Origin: Termitomyces sp. T153
Lineage: Eukaryota > Basidiomycota > Agaricomycetes > Agaricales > Lyophyllaceae
Direction: 5' to 3'
Assembly: GCA_018296165.2 (NCBI GenBank)
Contig: JACKQL020000018.1
Location: forward strand, 186,001-250,000
Length of the DNA: 64,000 nucleotides
Below the pieces are notes generated by a model, which saw nothing but the letters and a program-made list of their open reading frames with translations, searched no databases and was not told the DNA's origin. Position numbers and translations under genes: made by a program. The number at the start of each line of letters is the position of its first letter. The first letter of the stretch is position 1. Shown one piece after another: positions 32,396-44,540 of the stretch.

Positions 32396-35092
32396 CCACC
32401 AAATTCCACTTCCTGTCCTCCAGGGACTGTTGTAATAGGTGGCAAAGTCAGAGCTGTTGGCTTCCACCTGGAAGGGAGAGTTGTTATCTAGGAAGAGGAG
32501 AACTGGTTCAGAGGTGATGGAGCACTTTAGAGCATCAAAGGCCATCTGCTCCAGAGGCCCCCAGCTCCAGGCAGTGTCCTTTGCAGTAAGGTTGAATAGA
32601 GGGCAGGCATGATGCAAGAAGTCCTTGATGAACCTCTGGTAGAAGCTAGCAAAACCTAGGAAGGCCTGCACTTCCTTCTTGTTCTTGGGCTCCAGCCACT
32701 CTGCAACACCCACCACCTTCACCAGATCTATCTCCACAGCTCTATGTGAGATGATCAGCCTGAGATACTTGATCTGGGTCTGCTCAAACTTACACTTCTC
32801 TGGTTTGAGATAGAGCTGCTGATGGCAGAGGCATTCCAAGACAAGGCACATGATCTGGAAGTGCTCCTCCAGCATTTTGGTATAGATAAGGATGTCATGG
32901 AGGTATATGCACACTATGCTTTTGGCAATGAGGTCCTGGAAGATAATGTTCATCATTGTCTGGAAGGTGGCCTGGCTATTGGTGAGTCAAAGAAATTGAT
33001 GAGAGATTTGAACAGTCCCTGGTTAGTCTGGAAGGTGGTGAGTGCTCCTATGCCACCTAGTGACATGCAGGGAACCAAAAAGGAGGACCTAACACTAGTC
33101 ACTAGATAGGGTAGCTAGCAGTAGGAAGTTAATAATGAGGGCAAGTCAGTAACCATTCCAGAGAACAAGAGCTAATGGGTGTAGGTTGAATGAGAAGTGG
33201 AAAGAGTTGCTATTGCTAGCCTATGTTGCTAGACAATAACAAAAGTTGCTAGACAAGGGAAGGGAGAAAGAATGAAGGCAAAAGAGTAGCTAAGGAAGGG
33301 GGAACTGAGCAGTGAAGGTGGAGGTGGGAAGAAAAGGGGAAAGTGACAATCAAGAGACTAGAGGATGAACACAAACTAATTGCTAGCCATAGTTGCTAGC
33401 ATTGCCAAGTCAAAATAATGCAAAGGGGCACCCATACCACACAAAGTCAAAGTTGAGTTCAGCAAAGACCATTGCTAAGTCATTGTTGATGGTGAGTGAA
33501 AGGGCAAAAAGACATCTTAAGCTAGTAAGCTTAGAGCTGTAGAGGGGGAAATGGTACTCTGTTTGTTTTTTTTTAGTCTCTATGTACAGGCAGTATTTAT
33601 ACTGTTTGTAAGTATAATATACAAAAGGTAATAATAGTTGCTGCCAGCAATGGCATCTGCCAAAGTGTTTATGATACATATGAGGTGTCAGTCTAGTAAC
33701 CAAGTAAAAAGTATGCAAGGTTGATGTGATGTGTCAAAGTAATAAATCACAAGAAAAGAGCATGTTCAATGTCAATACCTGGAGTGTAGACACTGTTCAA
33801 GTATGTTTGTAAGCTCAACAAGAAAAATGATAAGTAAGAAATCACACAACTGTCAATATGTCCATTTTTGGAGAGAGAAGGCAGTGTTGTTGCCAAGAAA
33901 GTTACTAGCAATCATTGCTGATAAAGGTCTTGGCCTTGTTGTTCTAGACCCAGAGTCCAGACTCCATGTGATGTGGCTTGTTGCAGACCTCAGGGCTAGG
34001 CCTCACATGCTGAGTATTGTGACTTATGCTATGTCAATATAATGGGCTGTTGTCCAATCAGGAATGCCAAGAATGGTGCTCAGTAACAAATGTGTCTTAT
34101 CAGTGGCTTTGTGCACATTGTTGTAGCCCCACCATACATCCAGTTTAGTGAATTACCATGCACCCCAGAGGTTATTGATGGGCTTGGAGATAAGGGGAGG
34201 GGGTAGCAGTTCTTCACAGTCATTGCATTAAGAACCCAGTAGTCCTGGACAAGTTGGAGCAAGCTGTTATTATTTTTGATGAAGAGGACCAGAGAAGCCA
34301 TTGGGGATTTGGAGGGATGGATGTGACTGGAGTCCAGGTTCTCTTGCAGGAAGGCATCAAGCTTGTCCTGCTCTTTGGACACTAGTGGGTAGACATTACA
34401 GCTTGAGGGCTCAGCATCCAGCATTAATTCAATGGCATGGTCCCACTGTTTGCCCTCCAGGAGTGAGTCAAATGAGGCCTTAGAGAACATTTCCTCAAAT
34501 GCATGGACATATGGAGGCACAACATCCTGGAACACCCAGAGTGCAGAGTTAGCAGCAAATGCCTGGGCCAGCCACTGGGATGTGGTCTGGCTAGCCTGGG
34601 TCTCCATAGTGGAGGGTGGTGAGCATAAGGTAGTGGCATAGATCCAGTCTCCAACTTCCACTGCCTTGTCTGGGAGCTCCAGGTTGCATACACCTCCAAA
34701 CTCCCCTCCTAGTTCTTCCTCCAGGGTCCCAGCACTGCTCTGATGATCCTTGTAGAGGGCCTCTCTATGGGGGAATGCCAGGAGTGGGGTGTCCAGAAGG
34801 TCTAGATCTGTGAAGGGGAGATGGCCAGCACAGCAGGCCAAGATGGCTATGCATTCTCAAACCTCAGCCTGGCACTCTTCTCTGACCTTGGTGGTGTAGG
34901 CAGAGCATCTCTTGGAGCACCAGCTCATAGTTACCTTGCCCCAGGCCCAGTCTACTTTGGGGTTGTGCTTCTGGAGCCATTTGAAACCAAGGATCATGTT
35001 CTGCTTGCCTAAACTGGTGATGGCAAAGATTGCACTCTTGGCATGATTCCAGTAGTGGAGGACATGCTGCATTGGTTGCAAGTAAGATGACC
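32395..35092 (-). mobile_element. Gypsy Y fragment (protease end to RNase H), reverse
   Basis: Coding runs leftward from about 35,092: AIFAITSLGKQNMILGFKWL, then 34,841-34,080 with PPYVHAFEEMFSKASFDSLL, KQWDHAIELM, SKSPMASLVLFIKNNN and LVQDYWVLNAMTVKN. After an inserted solo LTR (33,039-34,102) the RT continues in 32,956-32,231. It carries YLHD in place of YLDD and then QAFLGFASFYQRFIKDFLHH and the RNase H start. Frames are broken and the catalytic Asp is replaced by His. Confidence 0.87.
33039..34102 (-). mobile_element. Solo LTR of the forward-gypsy family, 4-bp TSD
   Basis: About 1,064 bp. In reverse it starts TGATAAGACAC and ends GCACTCA, matching the LTRs of the 15,159-27,963 element. 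GTGG is duplicated on both sides (33,035-33,038; 34,103-34,106). Removing it rejoins the gypsy Y frame (NNVHKAT with FQTNQGLF). On the strand of the LTR the target reads CCAC, as for the full-length copy. Confidence 0.9.
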
Positions 35093-35094
35093 TT

Positions 35095-37740
35095 ATTTTC
35101 TTGGCCACTATAGATAAGACTCTTACATTATATCTGGATGGAATGACAGTCATCTCCTCACCAAAGCACACTGCTAATCTCACTCAGATTGGCCCAACAT
35201 CCTCCACTAAAGTTGACAAAAATTTACTCCATCAACAACTATGCCATTGGGGTGCAAACTACCTCAACCAGCACATCAAGGATGGCCTTACTAAGGACTT
35301 AGGGTTCACATCAAACTCTCTTCTTCAACATGTGTGTGAACCATGCATTAAATGGAAGCAACACTGTGCTTCTTTCCCATAAGTTGCAGATTGAGCCACA
35401 GAAGTTTTTCTGATGTCCATGGTCCAATGGTGGTAGGTAAACACCAAAACAATCACAAACAGTGGTGTGTCTTTGTTGATGACAGCACATACTGGGTGGA
35501 AGTGTATGTCATGCAGCAAAAAAGCAATACCTTCAGTGCTTTAAAGAACACAAAGCACTTGTTGAACAACAAACAGGAGCCAAAGTCAATTGCTTTCACC
35601 ATGACAAACACAGCAAATATATCTCCAAAAATTTTCTTGCATTCTGGAAGACTGAAGGAATCAGACTAGAACTCACAAATACATCTACCCCTCAGCCAAA
35701 TGGAGTAGCTGAGCAGCTAAACAGAATGATAAAGGAAGCCATTACATCCATGCTTGCAGAAGCAAATTTCTCAGAGAGTTTCTGGGTACATGCCCTTAAT
35801 GTGTATTGGCATGTCCATAGGCTCTCCCACAGAACACAACACTGTTCAAAGCATACAAGAGAAAGAAGCCTAGGATCAGACATCTATGTGTCTTTGGCTG
35901 TGCAGCATATGCACTAATTGGGCAGGACAAGAGAAAGGGTTTGAAGGGTCATACCCTTTCAGGCATTTTTATTGGTTACTCCAACAACTATGTTGGATGG
36001 AAAATCTATGTGCCCAGTACCAGGAAGGTCTTGGTATTGCAGGATGTAATCTTTGACAAGGCCTGTTCCTCAGGCCTGGCTGCATCCAAAATTCCTCCCC
36101 CCAACACCACCTATTGCCAAGTTCAATGATATTGAAGAATGTAAACCTTATGACTCCAACAATATCATTGTTACCTCGGCACTGCCACCTGAGCTAGTCA
36201 ATGATACAGTTCCCACCAATTGTGCCTGCATGTTTAATGATGATGAGCTGCTGACTGACCTTGAGTCCAATGTTGATGATACACTACCAGTGAGAGTGGT
36301 GGGAGCAGAATCAGTAGTAGATCCAGCTCTGGACCCTCCTCCTCAAGCACCACTCCTGCCAAGACTGCTGCCACCCCCATGGGAACCCAGCCAGCATATA
36401 CAAATCCATGCCCATTCTCCTAATGCCAAATACTAGATGCCATCCATTGTCAAGAAAATCATGAATCACCCCTAGTATGCAAGCTGCCACCACCACCACC
36501 TCCCTTGCCATACCCTGAGCCTCCCTCCAGAACAGCCCCTATGGGATGTTGATGTTGGGGATGTTGATGCTTGGAGAGAACATGAGGTAGCCTTTGCTCT
36601 GGATGTAGACTCAGATGAGGCACTGCTTCTCAGGCTGTGCATTTGTGGAGCATGGAGTTGATTTTGAGGGATATGGCACTGTGCATGCTAATGTTGCAAC
36701 TGCATACAAAGTTGGGGCACATGACATGAACCTCCAATCCTATCAGGAAGCAATGCAGGGTGAGAATGCTGTGGAGTGGTTCAAAACAATGTGCAAGGAG
36801 ATGAACATACTGAGAGACAATGGTACCTGGTGAGCAGTCTGTCTTCTAGCAGGCTGCTGTCCCATTGGTTCCAGGTGGGTCTTCAAGGTGAAGTACCTGC
36901 CTGATGGTGCAATTGATTGTTTCAAGGCAGTGGCACAAGATCTCAGCCAGCACCCAGGCATTGATTTTGAGGAGATGTTTGCACTGATGGCCCAATAGGC
37001 TGCTGTCTGTACCATCCTTGATTTTGCTGCTGCTGAGGACATGCATCTGGAGTCTGTTGACATCTCATCTGCCTTCCTTCATGATATAGTTGATGCCAAG
37101 CTTTACATGAAATTTCCCAAGGGCTTCATCTAAACTGTGCAGCCTGTTGTCAAACATAAGTCAGGCAATGGGGATACATGCACTCAGCTTCAAAAGGGCA
37201 TATATGGTTTAAAGCAGAGTGCTAACTTGTAGAACAAACAAGAGCATGAGGTCTTCCTGAAGCTTGGGTTTTTTTGGATTACCTCAGACCCCAGTATGTA
37301 CATTTATCTTCAAGGAAATGATGATTCCAGTACATATCCATGATATGACTCTTGCCTCCAAGTCCTGTCCAGCTATCCTCAAAGTTATTTTGAAGCTTTG
37401 CAAATACTTGAAATTGCATCACTTGGGGCCCACTATGGGCTTACTTGGCATTGTTGTCACTTGTGATAGGCCCAGCCACAAGTTGTGAATTAACCAAAGG
37501 TCTTAATTGGTAAACTATTCATGGGCTTAAGTGGCCCATATTAGGCACTTAGCACAGTTGGACATTGTGCTGAAGTATATTCATGTGCATACAATTGTTT
37601 GATTCTACTACTAACTATACATAGGAATTTGCATGCAAATTCCAGTGCACACCCTTAGGTGGAATGCTGGATCCCACCCTTTTATGCCGTAACTCTAGTC
37701 ATGTGGAAGTGAGTCCATTGACAGACTCTAAAGGGGGGTA
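35095..37740 (+). mobile_element. Ty1/copia retrotransposon, 5'-truncated and decayed
   Basis: Plus-strand copia order, integrase before RT. A GAG-pre-integrase block (LLHQQLCHWGANYLNQHIKD, then HVCEPCIKWKQH) is at 35,220-35,382. The integrase core is at 35,352-35,917 (FVDDSTYWVEVYV; PNGVAEQLNRMIKEAI), followed by LKGHTLSGIFIGYSNNYVGW at 35,940. RT (WFKTMCKEMNILRDNGTW; RWVFKVKYLPDGAIDCFKAV; ESVDISSAFLHDIVDAKLYM) is at 36,760-37,130. A purine tract AAAGGGGGG ends at 37,738, directly before the 3' LTR. Gag and protease are missing at the left junction. Confidence 0.88.
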
Positions 37741-37948
37741 TGTAATGGAGCAGTCATTACATGCATACCTATATATTATTTAATATTTAATTACACTGAT
37801 AGTGTCACATGATGCTATCCCTGAAAGTATTGTACTAGTACTTATGTAAGGCAGTGCCTTACTTCATACTTCATAAACAGAACTAGTGACTGGTTTGACT
37901 TACATTGGGTGAACTGTAAGCTGCACAACCCATAACAGAAACATTACA
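37741..37948 (+). mobile_element. 3' LTR of the copia element
   Basis: 208 bp from TGTAATG to CATTACA, a terminal inverted repeat. The polypurine tract immediately upstream marks it as a 3' LTR. The bases just after it (TGTTT) differ only by transitions from those next to the inverted LTR at 14,347-14,555 (CATTC), consistent with a decayed 5-bp duplication. Confidence 0.87.
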
Positions 37949-39400
37949 TGTTTGACTTGCTTCCAGAGCACAAGAGGTGGGACCATGCCATTGAACTACT
38001 GCCAGACTGCACACCCTCCAGCTGTAAGGTCTACCCACTAGTGCCTAGGGAGCAGGACAAACTCAATGCCTTCTTGCAAGTGGACTCCAGTCATATTCAC
38101 CCTGCCAAGTCTCCAATGCCTTCCCCAGTCTTCTTCATCAACAAGAAGAATGGCTCACTCTGACTGGTCCAGGATTATCGGGTTCTCAATGCCATGATGG
38201 TGAAGAACTGCCACTCCCTCCCCCTCATCTCTGAGCTCATCAACAACCTCCAAGGTGTGCAATACTTTACTAAACTGGACATCTGGTGGGGCTACAACAA
38301 TGTGTGTATCCAGGAAGGAGACAAGTGAAAAGCTGCCTTCTAGACCAACCAGGGATTGTTCAAGCCACTTGTTATGTTCTTTGGACTCACCAACAGCCCT
38401 GCCACCATCCAGACAATGATGAACAGCATCTTCTGGAACCTCATTGTGGAGGGTGTAGTGTGTGTATACCTCAACAACATCCTCATCTACACAAAAACAC
38501 TGGAAGAACACTGTCAGATCACTTGCCTTGTCAATGCCTCCACCAGCACCAGCTCTACCTCAAACCAGAGAAGTGTGAGTTTGAGTAGACCCAGATCAAA
38601 TATCTTGGTCTGATCATCTCACATGGAGCCATGGAGATGGACCTGGTGAAGGTAGCAGATGTGGCAGAGTGGCTGAAGCCCAAGAATAAGAAGGAGGTGC
38701 AGGCATTCCTCAGCTTCACAAACTTCTACTAGAGATTTATCCAGGACTTCTTGCACCATGCCCACCTGCTATTCAACCTTACTGAGAAAGACATTGCATG
38801 GAGTTGGGGACCTCTGGAGCAGGTGGCCTTTGATGCCCTCAAGTGTGCCATGACCTCCAGACCCATCCTACTCTTCCCAGACAACAACTCCTCCTTTTGG
38901 GTGAAAGCCAACAGCTCTGACTTTGCCACAGGGGCTGTTCTTTTGCAGTAATCCCTGGAAGATGGAAAGTGGCATCTGGTGGCCTTTTACTCCAAGAGCC
39001 TAAATGCAGTGGAGCAGAACTATGAGATCCATAACAAGGAGATGCTGGCCATCATCTGGTCATTTGAGGAGTGGCAGCACTTCCTGGAAGGCATGCAGCA
39101 CAAGTTTGAGGTCTGGATGGGCAGTGGAGCAGAACTATGAGATCCATAACAAGGAGATGCTGGCCATCATCTGGTCATTTGAGGAGTGGCAGCACTTCCT
39201 GGAAGGCATGCAGCACAAGTTTGAGGTCTGGATGGATCATAAGAACCTTGAATACTTCCAGACAGCCAAGAAGCTCAATTGCCAACAGGCCTGGTGGTTC
39301 CTCTACCTTGCCAACTTTGACTTCTTGCTGCACCACAAGCCCAGCTGGAGCATGGGGAACCTTGGATTCCAGCCATCTGCATGCATCCAATGCTGATTTG
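37949..39400 (+). pseudogene. Gypsy X fragment: RT and RNase H, plus strand
   Basis: Starts directly after the copia LTR with FDLLPEHKRWDHAIELLPD. It continues through the RT: SSCKVYPLVPREQDKLNAFL, SPVFFINKKNGSL, LISELINNLQGVQYFTKLDI, FFGLTNSPATIQTMMN. The catalytic box at 38,467-38,478 reads YLNN, codons CTC AAC AAC. Thumb and RNase H follow (KNKKEVQAFLSFTNFY; VEQNYEIHNKEMLAIIWSFE). A 115-bp tandem duplication shifts the frame at 39,121. It resumes what breaks off at 14,556. Confidence 0.87.
39006..39235 (+). repeat. Exact 115-bp tandem duplication in RNase H
   Basis: 39,006-39,120 is repeated without a difference at 39,121-39,235. Because 115 is not a multiple of three it causes a frameshift. 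Identity inside strongly decayed DNA points to a recent slip or an assembly artefact. Confidence 0.95.
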
Positions 39401-39699
39401 ATTGGGCCAGCCTGGGCCTGGATCAGGTTACTGAATTCAGAGCAGTTTGGGAGCATGTGGGGGAGGGGGGGGGGGAGGGTTGGGGTCCCAGTGCAGTTGG
39501 CACCACTGCCAGGAGGTTTGGGTGGTGGCCTGGACATCTGAGAAAACTCAGCTGGCATATGTGACTGTTGCTGGTGTATTGTAGGTGGGTGGTAAGGCTT
39601 GAGAGCCATGAGTAAAGGCATCTTAGAGTGGAGAAAGGAGTGTAATTGCTAACTGAGCCTACAAACTAACCAGGACCCCAAAGAGGATGATGGCAGTTG
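39401..39699. other. Spacer without recognisable gene
   Basis: Contains a run of about 20 purines, nearly all G, at 39,459-39,478 and degenerate sequence. No frame with gypsy motifs was found here. It separates the end of the plus-strand X fragment from the reverse gypsy Z. Confidence 0.5.
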
Positions 39700-42600
39700 T
39701 AGATCAAGAAGTGGTCCTAGCCTATGGTTCCCAAAAGATGTCCTCAATGCCATATCCCTTCCATTTCACCTTGAACTGCAACTTCTCTTGGAATATCCTG
39801 CTACATGTAAGGGGACAAACCCTTTGGGTAACTCTGATAGGTAACTCCAACTCTATCTGGCCTTAGTCATAGGTATAGCATCATCTCTAGCATATCTGAT
39901 CAACTGGCTGCCAAGCCCCTGCACCCTCCAGTCAGTATTAGTCAGCCCTTCATAGTCATTGGATCCTATTTTCTTTTTGACATATTGTAAGTCATCATTG
40001 TTTGGCATACCCAGGCTGCTTACCACATATAGCATTAGTCATAGTGTAACCATCAATGTAGTATATAAACTGGTCAGCAAGATAGAATATTCTCTGACCA
40101 AACAATAGCAGTGTTCTCCTGGCCTATCCATTAAACTGACTTCAATTGCTCTAGTGTCATTACTCACATTTGGCTCACTGTGCTTGCCCCTTACCTGACT
40201 CTTAGCTGCCTTGTGCTCCTTTGACTCTTGCTTGTCACTTGTGACTGCCTGCTCTCTGTTGGGTGTATCTACAGAACACTCATCCCCTTACACTATCCAA
40301 GATTTCCTCCACTTCATACTCCTCCTCATCATTGACCAAGACTGGTGGTGGGGGTGGCTTAGGGTGGCAGCCTGGGATTTGATCCTCTGAGGCTAGAAAT
40401 AGCTTGACCATGTCAAAACTGGGTGCAATTGACATAGGCCCACCAGAAGTTTAAGTTGGTATGCCAAAGGCCCTACCTTCTTCTCCACTATGAAGGGCCC
40501 AGAATAATGATGCAACAGCTTCTGGGATGGCCTTGTTGTCTTAATGTCCAAGCTATCCAAGTACATATGGTCTCCAGGCTTGTAAACTGAGGCTGGTGTC
40601 TGTCAACAATCATAATACTGTGCCATGTCCTCCTTGGCCTTCACTAATGTAGCCTTTGCCTCCTCCTGTGCCCTCTTCATCCAATCCACAAACTTGTTGA
40701 CAGAGTCATCTATGGAGGGGCATTCCCAAGGTTCAAATCCCATGAAAGGGTGCCTGCCAGTGTTCAGGAAGAATGGAGCCATTTGCATAGAAAAGTGAAT
40801 GTGGTTATTGTACTGGAATTCAGCATCTGGCAGCAGCTCATCCCAGTCATCCTGCTTCTCATTACAAAACAGGTGCAAATACTGTTTCAGTTCCTGGTTC
40901 ACACATTCTGTCTGCCCATCTGACTGAGGGTGATAGACTGTGGTGGTATGGAGCTTCACTCCTAGCAGGCAATACAGTTTCCAAGTGAACTCTGCCACAA
41001 ACTGTGGGCCTGGTCAGAGACATATCCATCTGACAGACTATGGAGCTCACAGACATTCTTCCAATACAGGCTGGCTGCTCCCAAGGCAGAGCATGTGGTG
41101 TGGGTAGGGATGAACCAAGCCTGTTTGCCATAGAGGTCCACCACTACCATCACAGTGTTGTACCCATGAGCATTGGGGAGTTCCACAATGAAATCTACTG
41201 ATGCAATATTCCAGCAAGCAGTTGGAATAGGGAGAAGGTGGAGCTGCCCCATGGGCGCCTGGCAGCAAGGCTTGGTGCAGAGGCAGAGGTCACAGGTGCT
41301 TGTGTAAGTGCCTACATATTGGGAGATTTGAGGCCATCAGTAATTCTGGGATACCAGCTCCAGCATCTTCCACCTTCTAGGATGTCTGGCTACTCAAGAG
41401 TTGTGATGTTGCTCCACAATATGACAGCAAAGTTCTGGAATGTTAGGCATGTAGATGCATCTTCAGAAGGTCAGAGTTCCATCCTGAAGACCCCACTCAT
41501 CTGCATGCACAGACTTAACTCTGCTTGCTTGTTGAGCTTGTAGGGCCTGTGCAGCCTGGGCAATATTATCCTCTTGCACACCCTCCCAGTTCCCTCTTTG
41601 GATGTCTCTGAGGATGTTTGCCTTATCCCCTTGGACCACAATCCCTTCTAGAGCACAAATAGCAAAGAGCTCAGGCTTGAAGAGGACAATGTTGTCATTA
41701 TCCCCTGCCCCCATGCCATGGTCAGCCCACCTAGACAATGCATCTGGTTTGCACATGCTCTGTCTGGGTTTGTGATGCAGTGAGAAGTCAACATTGGCCG
41801 GATACAGAGACCACCAAGCCTGATGTCAATCAAGTTTCTTAACTATATGGAGGTACTCAAGGTTCTTGTGGTCCATCCAGACTTCAAATCTATGCCCTGC
41901 ACCTTCAAGGAAATGCTGCCATTCTTCAAAGGACCAAATAATGGCAAGCATTCCCTTGTTATGAATCTTGTAGCTCTATTCTACTGCAGTAAGGCATTTG
42001 GAGTAGAAGGCTACTGGATACCACTTGCCATCCTCCTTTTTATGCTGGGAAAGGACTGTCCCATGGCAAATTCCAAGCTATCTGCTTCAACACAGAAGGG
42101 AGAGTCATCATCTGGAAACAGGACAACAGGTTTTGAGGTAATAGCTTGTTTGAGGGCATCAAAGGCAGCTTGCTGTGGGGGCTCCCATTGCCAGGCTGCA
42201 TTCTTGCCTGTGAAGTCAAACCCCAACAAAGGCCTGCACTTCCTTCTTATTCTTTAGCTCAGGCCACTCCACTACACCTGCCACTTTGGTGGGGTCCATC
42301 TTGGCCATTCTATGTGAGATGATTAATTCTAGGTTCTCCACCTTAGTCTGCTCAAATTCACATTTCTCAGGCTTTAAATAGAGGTGGTGTTGGCAGAGGC
42401 ATTCCAAAATAATGCATGTGACCCAGCAATGCTCCTCCAAAGTTTTAGTGTAGATCAGGATATCATCAAGATACATGCAAACCACACCTTCTGCAATAAG
42501 GTCATGGAAGATGTCATTCATCATAGTCTGGCAAGTGGCTGAGCTGTTTGTGAGGCCAAAGGACATTACCAGAGGTTTAAAGAGTGCACAATTGGTCTAG

Positions 42601-42940
42601 AACACTGCCTTCCACTTGTCTCCCTCTTTGATGCACACATTATTGTAACCCCAACAGATGTCCAACTTGGTGAAGTAGCATGCACCTCAAAGGTTGTTGA
42701 TGAGTTCTGAGCTGAGTGGCAGAGGATAGTGATTCTTCACTGTCATTGCATTCAAGACTCAATAATCCTGAACCAGATGCAGAGACCCATCCTTCTTCTT
42801 AATGAAAAAGGCTGGGGAGGCCATTGGGGACTTAGAGGGTTGTATCTGTCCAAGCTAAGATTCTCCTGTAGCAATGCATCCAGCTCTTCCCCAGTTTCTT
42901 CTTTGAAGACTTGATTAGCTGCCAGCAGTGATGAGGGCAT
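39700..42940 (-). mobile_element. Gypsy Z (X family), reverse, 5'-truncated
   Basis: Reverse order from 42,940: RT linker ([20 protein letters not shown]), RT in 42,566-42,216 with an intact YLDD box (VVCMYLDDILIYTKTLEEH), and RNase H start in 42,229-42,011. The tether is in 41,756-41,463 (KPDALSRWADHG). Integrase is in 41,252-40,962 and 40,998-40,603 (TTVYHPQSDGQTECVNQELK; ELLPDAEFQYNNH). A chromodomain (VEEILDS; LQFKVKWKGYG) is split by a solo LTR. Gag and protease are absent. Several frames are broken. Confidence 0.88.
39806..40292 (+). mobile_element. Solo LTR with 10-bp terminal inverted repeats
   Basis: 487 bp starting TGTAAGGGGA and ending TCCCCTTACA. It splits the chromodomain of gypsy Z between ILDS and RIFQEKLQFK. 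A GTAGTATATAAAC TATA-type box lies near 40,058. Flanks CTACA and CTATC agree only partly, so the target duplication is decayed. Part of it is related to 2,606-2,850. Confidence 0.85.
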
Positions 42941-43560
42941 AATTCATGTGCAATATCAATACAATCATGATTACAAAATCAGATGCTGCAGCAATAGCTT
43001 ACAAAGCATGCCATGTGACTTTGGCTTTACTTGATGCAGTCAAGCTGATCATCAACTTATCAAGTGATTTTAATTGCCCAATTGCAATAATTTCTGAACA
43101 CCAGGAACTTTCAAGCATAATATTGCCTCTACCTTACAGAGCTGTTGTTACACCTATATACTATGATTACTGTGAGAGTAAATGCAAAATAAAATAAAAT
43201 TTTAATTTTAAAAAAAAAACAGTCAGTAAAGAGGTAATCATTGGATACACATCACATGTATAGCAGACATATAACTAGAAGGGAGTAAAAATTGAAGATA
43301 GCAAAAATTGAAGACAAGCTCCAGCTATATCATTGGTTTCACATCACATCAATAGCAAAAAGGTAACTGGAAGGGAGCAAAAAATTAAAGACAGCCTCTA
43401 GCTATATCATCAGCTATACATCACATGTAAGGTCACATGGAAACAAAGTTTGAAGACAAAATTTGGTGCAGGATCAAGGAGTAAACCCTCAGCTACTTTG
43501 TAGACATTGGAACCCATGGAGCAAGATTCATGTATTACTAGGGGGCTGCAGCCTAAATGA
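42941..43560. repeat. Non-coding stretch with three diverged tandem units
   Basis: 43,240-43,460 holds about three diverged copies of an 80-95 bp unit. Each has an ACATCACAT motif followed by GAAGGGAGYAAAAATTGAAG and CTAGCTATATCA-like ends. Upstream, 42,941-43,239 is AT-rich with no gene seen. GGGAGCAAAATT-type blocks recur at 48,640-48,800. Confidence 0.6.
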
Positions 43561-44540
43561 CACTAGAACATGTTGGCCTGCTTATTCTCCACACATGTGG
43601 GGAGGGGTGTGTGGAATCCCATAGCATGCAGCATAGATGCCAAGCATCTCAGGTATATAAATAGGATATATAAAAATAAAAATAAGAAAAATTCAAAAAT
43701 AGTCAGGGCAATAGTATGCATATCTAAATGATCAAGTGGGATACTCAACTATCAAGGCCCACTTCATAGCCATTATGATTGCAAAAGACATTGCAGCTGG
43801 TCATTTGTCATTAAGACCACTTGTTCATCTGTCTCCTCCCAACATGTGGGCCTCAGGTCCACAGGGTATCCCTCAATTGATGGCCTGGATGTATACTAGG
43901 TATTGTCATGCAAATTACAGGCCTACCTATGGCTGCAGAGACAAAAACAGGTGGGTCGAGACCATTTCTGCACATAGAACACAGGAAAAAATCAATGGGG
44001 GAGGAAGGCCTTCCTAAAATTCCTACTCCAGAGACATTAGGACTCATCAGGTTGTGCCATCCTACCTCAGACACCAAGACTCTTGTGTTTGAACTCCAGT
44101 GATTCAAGGTTCTAGCTGGCATTGTTACTGTAACTGAGGTAGGCCCAGTTGGTGTTCATTCCTTCTCCCATCCAATCCTCATCCATCCTCTACAGTAGGT
44201 ATGCACATTTGTACTGCCAACTCTACCAAGACTCCTAAGGATGAAGGTTGTGGGGTTTGCATATTTGATGTCACTGATACAGCTCTCACACCACAACCTC
44301 AAGCCCTCCCTCTACCCCTGGCAGACATGGATGAGCAACAACAGATAGTGTACTAGAAAGCTGTCAAGCAGTAAGTATACCAAGAAGTACCATGCACAGA
44401 GTGCACACTTGAAACAAAAAAAAATGTGCAACTCAGTATGCATAGATGATGGTTCAAGGTTGACCATCCAATGTCATGCCATGTCATGCTTCAATTTTCC
44501 ATCCCTCCCTCTTTGAAGGGCATCATTCTAATAGCAATAT
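43561..44540. other. Region with unrecognised ORFs
   Basis: Forward ORF 43,736-44,017 (93 codons; includes IAKDIAAGHLSLRPLVHLSP) and a shorter frame near 44,200-44,350 have no family I recognise. The reverse ORF 43,748-43,563 is hydrophobic and AT-rich and probably not real. CpG-poor composition suggests a decayed repeat. Confidence 0.35.
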
